Part shown: one piece after another, positions 9,201 to 12,234 of the stretch
Numbering within the stretch: the stretch's first letter is position 1
Layout: each line of letters starts with the position of its first letter
NCBI GenBank assembly: GCA_003157055.1
Contig: PMIG01000188.1
Coordinates: forward strand, 1-12,234
Length of the DNA: 12,234 bases
Source of the DNA: Bacteroidales bacterium
Lineage (GTDB): Bacteria; Bacteroidota; Bacteroidia; Bacteroidales; VadinHA17
Reading direction: 5' to 3'
Position numbers and translations under genes: made by a program
Notes under the pieces: model-generated
Databases searched by the model: none
What the model saw: the letters and a program-made list of their open reading frames with translations, nothing else
Told to the model about the DNA's origin: nothing

Positions 9201-9407
9201 AGCACTCTGTGGTGCTACAATAGAATACTTTCCTTTTACATCGGAGGTAGTTCCGATTGTCGTTCCTTTGACCTGGACAGTAACTCCCGTTATAGCTCCT
9301 TCATTCGGCACCGAGGACGTAACAGTACCTGTTATGACTGTCGTTTGAGCGAGAAGCGGGAATAAGCCTGTCGTAAAAAAGGCAATTAATAAAATCAGTT
9401 TCTTCAT
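6222..9407 (-). CDS. SusC/RagA-family TonB-linked outer-membrane transporter
   Basis: A 1061-residue protein of normal length for the family. Residues 1-21 form a signal peptide ending LLAQ. Residues about 24-97 form the carboxypeptidase-regulatory-like beta domain typical of SusC proteins (VITGTVTSS, GTTSDVKGKYSI, FTYIGMKTQEIEI). The linker LNEVVVTALGISREKKALG begins at residue 103. The plug follows, with LQGKMAGVQI, LIRGVRSFGDNEPLWVVDGTPI and SILKGANAAALYGSRARNGVV. The rest is a TonB-dependent beta barrel ending in GFKLKFDF with the terminal Phe expected for barrel assembly. It imports a ligand passed on by the SusD lid, powered by TonB-ExbBD. It is first in a two-gene operon with the susD-like gene. 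No N-terminal sigma-regulator signalling extension (STN domain) is evident, as the beta domain follows the signal peptide directly. The start at 9407 is supported by the signal peptide; no clear Shine-Dalgarno is seen. Confidence 0.97.
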   Translation of the reverse strand: MKKLILLIAFFTTGLFPLLAQTTVITGTVTSSVPNEGAITGVTVQVKGTTIGTTSDVKGKYSIVAPQSAVSLIFTYIGMKTQEIEIAGRTSINITMEPDVLGLNEVVVTALGISREKKALGYSVTDIKGDKMVQTNEGNIVNILQGKMAGVQITNNSGAIGASSQMLIRGVRSFGDNEPLWVVDGTPISNATSSADQWGGTDYGNAASDIDPENIASVSILKGANAAALYGSRARNGVVLITTKKGSKNKGLGVSYSNTTTFEQISFLPTYQNQYGQGSNGGEYIWKNATATGKPDEGMSYQDWSANRSFKYVDGLGGGINDGYDESWGPRMDIGLKIDQFQGKNQPWVSHPDNTQSFFVTGLSETNNLTISGGSDNVKARLSYSNLNETGTIPNTDQERNSLNSSATISMTEKLKVDVNMNYIVTNNNNLPGQGYDDGNILQSIGGWFGRQIDMQLLKDNWQTFMDNGHPYNWNSNYHNNPYWTANKNINSRTRDRFFGNVELNYAVTPWLNIMGRYGIDYYNEYRKDIIYEQSIQKPLGTGGSFSQNNLENKETNIDFLASFKKDFSFFKASGTLGANYRQHDYNSMSISASELTVPNFFHISNVLGTPGTDSYVSHYKTNSVFGSLSTSFRDYLFLDLTLRNDWSSTLPKNNWSYLYPSVSMSWLFSETFHLQKSFLSYGKIRGSYAKVGSDTGPYSLNATYVAASPAFSGNSQYSYPTIIPPENLKPEFSKSFEVGTELKFLMNRIGVDFSYYDTKTNNQILSIDVSTSSGFSSKNINAGEIESSGFELSLTGDIIKKPGGFSWTTTINWSTQKSMVNKLYPGVDTYQLNSSWQSLTIEARPGEKFGNIYGIGYQRDAQGRMLLDGGFPIPTTDNILLGNIMPDWIGSISNEFAYKNFTFSFLIDERKGGDLFSVTKWFGDNSGITETTVKGGIRENGMVLDGIDIATNQKNTITIDPQDWYGSQYWEFVEPGVIDGSFIKLREVVLGYKVPLKTNLIRNVYLSIIGRNLALLHRDKSNDIRIDPETAYGTSATSYGIEQYQIPPTRSIGFKLKFDF

Positions 9408-9459
9408 GAGTTTTGGTTTAGTTGATATACTAATTACTTATATTGAAAATAAAAAGTTC

Positions 9460-9486
9460 TCCGAAATCTTTCTTTCCGGATTTTTT
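9460..9486. terminator. Hairpin with flanking T runs in the susC leader
   Basis: TCCGAAA (9460-9466) pairs with TTTcCGGA (9473-9480), giving a 7-bp stem with one bulged C and a 6-nt loop. On the plus strand the stem is followed at once by six T's (9481-9486), as in an intrinsic terminator for a transcript running away from susC. On the minus strand it is followed by GAAC and then TTTTTATTTT, so it could also act as a leader hairpin about 50-70 nt ahead of the susC start codon. No plus-strand gene needs a terminator here, which leaves an antisense RNA or a leader element as the possible users. Confidence 0.4.
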
Positions 9487-9571
9487 ATATTCACTGATAT
9501 TTCTAATAACTTTAATTTTCGCTGCTTAGATTTTACTCTGCTAGTAAATTTACACAATTTAATATTATTGT

Positions 9572-9587
9572 ACAGAAATATTTCTGT
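9572..9587. promoter_or_regulatory. Perfect 16-bp palindrome, candidate operator
   Basis: ACAGAAATATTTCTGT reads the same on both strands. It lies 165 bp upstream of the susC start and about 400 bp upstream of yifB. A chance palindrome this long is unlikely in a region of this size (roughly a 3% expectation at about 70% A+T). Its form suits a site for a dimeric regulator. I do not recognise the regulator, and no regulator gene is in the window. Confidence 0.4.
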
Positions 9588-9649
9588 GGGTTAATCATTA
9601 ATATTTTCAAATTAAAAATGGCATAAAATTTTAACTTTTAACCAAACCT

Positions 9650-9755
9650 CAATCAATGAAAACATTTCGCTTAGGTTAAACGATTGTGGTATTTATGTTA
9701 CTTTCTTCAGATTGATTGTATACTAAGACCAGGCAGATAAAGCTCAATCAGATTG
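9650..9755. repeat. Cluster of six GATTG/CAATC motifs with an inverted repeat
   Basis: GATTG occurs on the plus strand at 9682, 9710, 9714 and 9751, and as CAATC at 9650 and 9745. CAATCAAT (9650-9657) and ATTGATTG (9711-9718) form a distant inverted repeat, and CAATC-A-GATTG (9745-9755) is a compact one. About 0.2-0.3 copies of a given 5-mer on either strand would be expected in 106 bp, so the density is notable. It could be a multi-site regulator-binding array or simply decayed repeat DNA. Confidence 0.35.
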
Positions 9756-9808
9756 CGTTAGTTAAACAGTTTGCAGGCTCCCGGAAGGGTGAAGATGTCA
9801 GCACGCTT

Positions 9809-9926
9809 TCCCGATGGATCGGGACAGTCAGTTCCGGTTCGTCGCTTTGTTCTTCAACTTTTATCTTTTTCCTTTTGTTCCCGCTTTGCGGGATTTCGTC
9901 ACTGCGTTCCTCAACTTTTATCTTTT
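9809..9926. repeat. Two tandem modules: CCCG hairpin plus 32-bp T-rich repeat
   Basis: Module 1 starts with TCCCGA-TGGA-TCGGGA (9809-9824), a perfect 6-bp stem with a tetraloop. A 32-bp element follows at 9838-9869. Module 2 starts with TCCCGC-TTT-GCGGGA (9879-9893), another perfect 6-bp stem, followed directly by the second 32-bp element at 9895-9926. The two 32-bp elements differ at four positions and share an identical 3' half, TCAACTTTTATCTTTT. Hairpin sequence differs between modules while pairing is kept. This resembles a family of short intergenic repeats rather than a gene; no terminal inverted repeat or target duplication was found. Confidence 0.65.
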
Positions 9927-9938
9927 GTTTTTTATTTA

Positions 9939-9946
9939 TATATTTG
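9939..9946 (+). promoter_or_regulatory. Candidate Bacteroidota -7 promoter element for yifB
   Basis: TATATTTG matches the Bacteroidota -7 consensus TAnnTTTG exactly and lies 37 bp before the yifB ATG, which would give a short leader of about 30 nt. The -33 TTTG is not well placed: TTTG at 9924-9927 is only 11 bp upstream of the -7 element, whereas about 19-21 bp is usual, and the correctly spaced site reads TTTT. The assignment rests mainly on the -7 match. Confidence 0.42.
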
Positions 9947-9983
9947 ATACTGCGTTTCCTATTGTGCTAGTAAACTTGGAATT

Positions 9984-11522
9984 ATGTTAGTAAGAACATT
10001 TGCCAGTGCCGTAACAGGTATTGATGCGGTGACAGTTACTGTTGAAGTGAATGTGTCTCAGGGTATCCGTTTTTTCCTTGTTGGCCTGCCCGACAGTGCA
10101 GTAAAAGAGAGCCAGCAAAGAATAGAGTCGGCTTTTCGCTCTATGGGCTTCCACTGGCCCGGGAAGCAGGTTGTCATCAATATGGCACCTGCAGATATCC
10201 GGAAAGAGGGCTCCTCGTACGATCTGCCTCTTGCTGTCGGTATTCTTGCTGCTGACGAACGGGTGATTAAGGGAGAAACTGAATCGTATGTAATCATGGG
10301 AGAATTGTCTCTTGACGGAACGTTGCAGACCATTAAAGGCATTTTGCCAATAGCATTAAGGGCACGAGAAGAAAAATTCAAGGGTGTGATTGTACCGACC
10401 AAGAATGCCCGTGAGGCCGCCGTTGTAAATGGACTTGATGTTTATGGACTCGAGGCTCTTGGAGATGTGGTTGATTTCTTTAACGGAACAAGGAAATTTG
10501 AACCTGTAAGGATAAATCTCGATGAGATTTTTGCAGGTGAGGCTAACAAATATGATGTCGATTTCTCTGATGTCAGGGGGCAGGAAAGCGTCAAAAGAGC
10601 GCTTGAGGTGGCAGCGGCCGGGCACCATAATCTAATTATGATCGGCCCTCCTGGTTCTGGAAAGACCATGCTGGCAAAACGGCTAAGCACCATAATGCCT
10701 CCTCTTACCCTGGAAGAAGCTCTTGAAACAACCAAAATTCATTCTGTGGCTGGCAAGATAGACGATCATAATCCACTTATGATCAGGAGGCCTTTCAGGT
10801 CACCGCATCATACAATCTCTGATGTAGCCCTTGTCGGCGGCGGTACATTTCCACAGCCGGGAGAAATATCACTTGCCCATAACGGCGTCCTCTTCCTTGA
10901 TGAGCTTCCAGAATTCAAGCGAACCGTTCTTGAAGTAATGCGGCAACCCCTTGAAGACAGGGTAATCACAATTTCCAGGGCAAAATCTACTGTTGACTAT
11001 CCAGCAAGTTTTATGCTTATTGCAAGCATGAATCCTTGTCCCTGCGGCTTTCATAACCATCCGGAAAAAGAGTGCATGTGTTCTCCCGGTATGGTGCAAA
11101 AGTATCTTAACAGGATTTCCGGGCCGCTTCTCGACAGGATTGATATTCATATAGAGGTTGTTCCGGTCAAATACGATAAACTTACTGATGCAGGGAAAAT
11201 TGAAAAATCTGCCGATGTGCGTGAACGTGTTGTTAAGGCAAGGATGATACAGACAAAGCGCTTTGAATCGGTAAAAGGTGTTTATTCAAATGCACAGATG
11301 ACACCTTCAATGCAGAGGAAATTCTGCCAGCTTGATGAAGCAGGAGGGAGGCTGCTGAAAACAGCAATGGAGCTTAGGGGGCTTTCTGCAAGGGCATATG
11401 ACAGGATATTGAAAGTGTCGAGGACTATTGCAGATCTCGCAGGATCTGAAAATATTTCTGCTGAACATATTTCCGAAGCCATTAATTACCGAAATCTCGA
11501 CAGGGAGGGATGGGCTGGATAG
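9984..11522 (+). CDS. yifB: YifB/ComM-family Mg-chelatase-like AAA+ ATPase
   Basis: A 512-residue protein of the expected length. Residues about 20-140 form the N-terminal ChlI-like fold (VEVNVSQGIRFFLVGLPDSAVKES). The AAA+ core has Walker A GPPGSGKT (221-228, Lys227) and Walker B VLFLDE (302-307), followed by a Mg-chelatase C-terminal helical domain. The NPCPCG...CMC stretch with Cys352, 354, 364 and 366 is a conserved Cys cluster of the family and could bind metal. The name is historical: there is no chlorophyll pathway. ComM in other bacteria is a hexameric helicase that drives branch migration during integration of transforming DNA, so a recombination role is likely but not shown here. 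It is divergent from susC and lacks a strong ribosome-binding site. Confidence 0.95.
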   Translation: MLVRTFASAVTGIDAVTVTVEVNVSQGIRFFLVGLPDSAVKESQQRIESAFRSMGFHWPGKQVVINMAPADIRKEGSSYDLPLAVGILAADERVIKGETESYVIMGELSLDGTLQTIKGILPIALRAREEKFKGVIVPTKNAREAAVVNGLDVYGLEALGDVVDFFNGTRKFEPVRINLDEIFAGEANKYDVDFSDVRGQESVKRALEVAAAGHHNLIMIGPPGSGKTMLAKRLSTIMPPLTLEEALETTKIHSVAGKIDDHNPLMIRRPFRSPHHTISDVALVGGGTFPQPGEISLAHNGVLFLDELPEFKRTVLEVMRQPLEDRVITISRAKSTVDYPASFMLIASMNPCPCGFHNHPEKECMCSPGMVQKYLNRISGPLLDRIDIHIEVVPVKYDKLTDAGKIEKSADVRERVVKARMIQTKRFESVKGVYSNAQMTPSMQRKFCQLDEAGGRLLKTAMELRGLSARAYDRILKVSRTIADLAGSENISAEHISEAINYRNLDREGWAG

Positions 11523-11582
11523 GAGTAGTGGGAGTTCTACTAATTACAAAAAGCTGCCAAATAAAATTTTACTATTTGATTA

Positions 11583-11616
11583 AGCAAGATTACACCATAA
11601 TGTTTTTTATCTTGCT
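11583..11616. repeat. 8-bp inverted repeat between yifB and the permease
   Basis: AGCAAGAT (11583-11590) and ATCTTGCT (11609-11616) are perfect inverted copies around an 18-nt loop containing TTTTTT. There is no T run after the stem on the plus strand, so it is a poor intrinsic terminator for yifB. It lies 47 bp before the permease start and could be an operator or a leader hairpin. A second weak stem AGTAG/CTACT (11524-11528 with 11537-11541) follows the yifB stop directly. Confidence 0.4.
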
Positions 11617-11662
11617 CCTTTGACAGCCTATTAATAATTTTTACAAGAACAGAAAGACAGAT

Positions 11663-12234
11663 ATGACTGGTAATGACGAAAACCTGAAGAGGCAACTGGG
11701 CCTCTTTCCTTCTACAAATATTGTTATAGCCAATATGATTGGTGCCGGAATATTTACAACTTCCGGCCTTCTTCTGGCAGGTTTGCATAACCCGATCCTG
11801 ATGATGGTATTATGGGCAGTTGGCGGAATCATTGCTATATGCGGTGCTCTTTCATATGGTGAACTTGGAGCAGCCATGCCTCAGGCGGGAGGAGAATATC
11901 TGTTTTTATCGAAGCTTTACAATCCCCTGTCTGGATTTTTAAGCGGCTGGGTATCCTTTATGGTCGGGTTCTCTGCCCCAATTGCAGCATCAGCACTCGG
12001 GTTCAGCGAATATTTCTGCCGGGCTGTTCCTGTTTTACCCGCATGGCTGAATAAGGCAGGTATAATCAGCCCGCTTTGGACCGGAAAATTACTTTCAGTC
12101 AGCATCATATTGATATTCACTTTTATACATTATTGTGGAATTAAGTACGGAGCAAGAATTCAAAATGTTCTTACAGTTCTTAAAGTGGCTCTTATTATGA
12201 CTCTCCTGATTGCAGGTTTCACTTCCGGGAAAGG
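11663..12234 (+). CDS. APC-superfamily amino-acid permease, 5' part
   Basis: An open frame from ATG 11663 runs off the window after 190 codons. The start is supported by a short hydrophilic N-terminus (MTGNDENLKRQLGLF) before TM1. TM1 contains GAGIFTTSG (27-35), the unwound Gly-rich segment that in this superfamily holds the substrate's amino and carboxyl groups. YGELGAAMPQAGGEY (65-79) matches the conserved loop after TM2. Further hydrophobic segments lie at about 40-62, 85-112, 137-155 and 165-185. The protein is an inner-membrane amino-acid transporter, probably of the LAT/YfnA-like branch; substrate is not readable from this part. It lies 140 bp after yifB on the same strand, so co-transcription is possible but not indicated. 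Confidence 0.9.
   Translation, partial: MTGNDENLKRQLGLFPSTNIVIANMIGAGIFTTSGLLLAGLHNPILMMVLWAVGGIIAICGALSYGELGAAMPQAGGEYLFLSKLYNPLSGFLSGWVSFMVGFSAPIAASALGFSEYFCRAVPVLPAWLNKAGIISPLWTGKLLSVSIILIFTFIHYCGIKYGARIQNVLTVLKVALIMTLLIAGFTSGK

Larger units (their letters stand above)
9408..9983. other. Structured divergent intergenic region between susC-like gene and yifB
   Basis: This 576-bp AT-rich stretch separates divergent genes. I see no convincing protein gene in it. An open frame at about 9716-9970 encodes low-complexity Phe/Leu/Ser sequence made only from the tandem repeat and needs a TTG start. A frame at 9406-9594 is also unlikely. From the susC side outward it contains a terminator-like hairpin (9460-9486), a 10-bp palindrome GTAAATTTAC (9544-9553), a 16-bp palindrome (9572-9587), a GATTG/CAATC cluster (9650-9755), two tandem hairpin modules (9809-9926) and a yifB promoter candidate (9939-9946). 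No confident Bacteroidota -7/-33 pair could be placed for susC: TTAATTTG on the minus strand at 9608-9615 is one mismatch from TAnnTTTG, but the nearest TTTG upstream is 27 bp away, too far. Confidence 0.7.

Noticed and set aside
9406..9594. 62-residue plus-strand frame in the susC leader
   Set aside because: It lies over the susC start and AT-rich leader DNA, has Phe/Ile/Asn-rich composition and no family likeness.
9608..9646. susC promoter with TTTG (9643-9646) and TTAATTTG (9608-9615) on the minus strand
   Set aside because: The -7 element has a mismatch and the spacing of 27 bp is well outside the usual 19-21 bp.
9760..9840. Possible tRNA or small structured RNA in the GC-richer patch before the repeats
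   Set aside because: No cloverleaf, anticodon arm or T-arm sequence could be fitted; only the short CCCGA hairpin is clear.
9716..9970. 84-residue open frame before yifB
   Set aside because: It needs a TTG start and its C-terminal half is low-complexity Ser/Phe/Leu produced by the tandem DNA repeat, so it does not look like a protein.
11540..12120. Minus-strand frames opposite the end of the window
   Set aside because: The plus strand codes for a clear APC permease from 11663, so these are shadows.

Overview
The window looks like chromosomal DNA from a Bacteroidota member, probably Bacteroidales or Marinilabiliales-like. The reasons are a SusC/SusD outer-membrane pair, a Bacteroidota-type -7 promoter motif (TAnnTTTG) ahead of one gene, weak or absent Shine-Dalgarno sequences and AT-rich intergenic DNA. 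The genus cannot be fixed from the sequence alone. No tRNA, rRNA, CRISPR array, transposase or integrase was seen.

Layout. Positions 1-4602 (+) hold a tripartite RND efflux operon: the 3' end of a TolC-like outer-membrane factor, a short lipoprotein adaptor and a full-length RND permease with CusA-like proton-relay residues. Positions 4726-9407 (-) hold a SusD-like lipoprotein and its SusC-like TonB-dependent transporter, transcribed susC then susD and converging on the efflux operon. Positions 9408-9983 are a 576-bp divergent intergenic region, unusually rich in structure. Positions 9984-11522 (+) encode a YifB/ComM-family AAA+ ATPase. From 11663 (+) an APC-superfamily amino-acid permease begins and runs off the window.

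How the genes work together. The first three proteins form one pump: inner-membrane proton antiporter, periplasmic adaptor and outer-membrane channel. SusC and SusD form one TonB-powered importer, SusD being the surface lid and SusC the barrel. No glycan-degrading enzyme, regulator or sigma/anti-sigma pair is visible beside them, so the substrate is open. YifB/ComM and the permease look like independent housekeeping genes.

The conserved genes are mostly ordinary for this phylum. The least explained material is the 9408-9983 intergenic block. It holds a terminator-like hairpin in the susC leader, a perfect 16-bp palindrome, a cluster of six GATTG/CAATC motifs, and two tandem modules of 'CCCG hairpin plus T-rich repeat' that run up to the yifB promoter. 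The second point of interest is the efflux adaptor, which appears to lack the alpha-helical hairpin. I found no convincing evidence of a wholly new multi-gene system.
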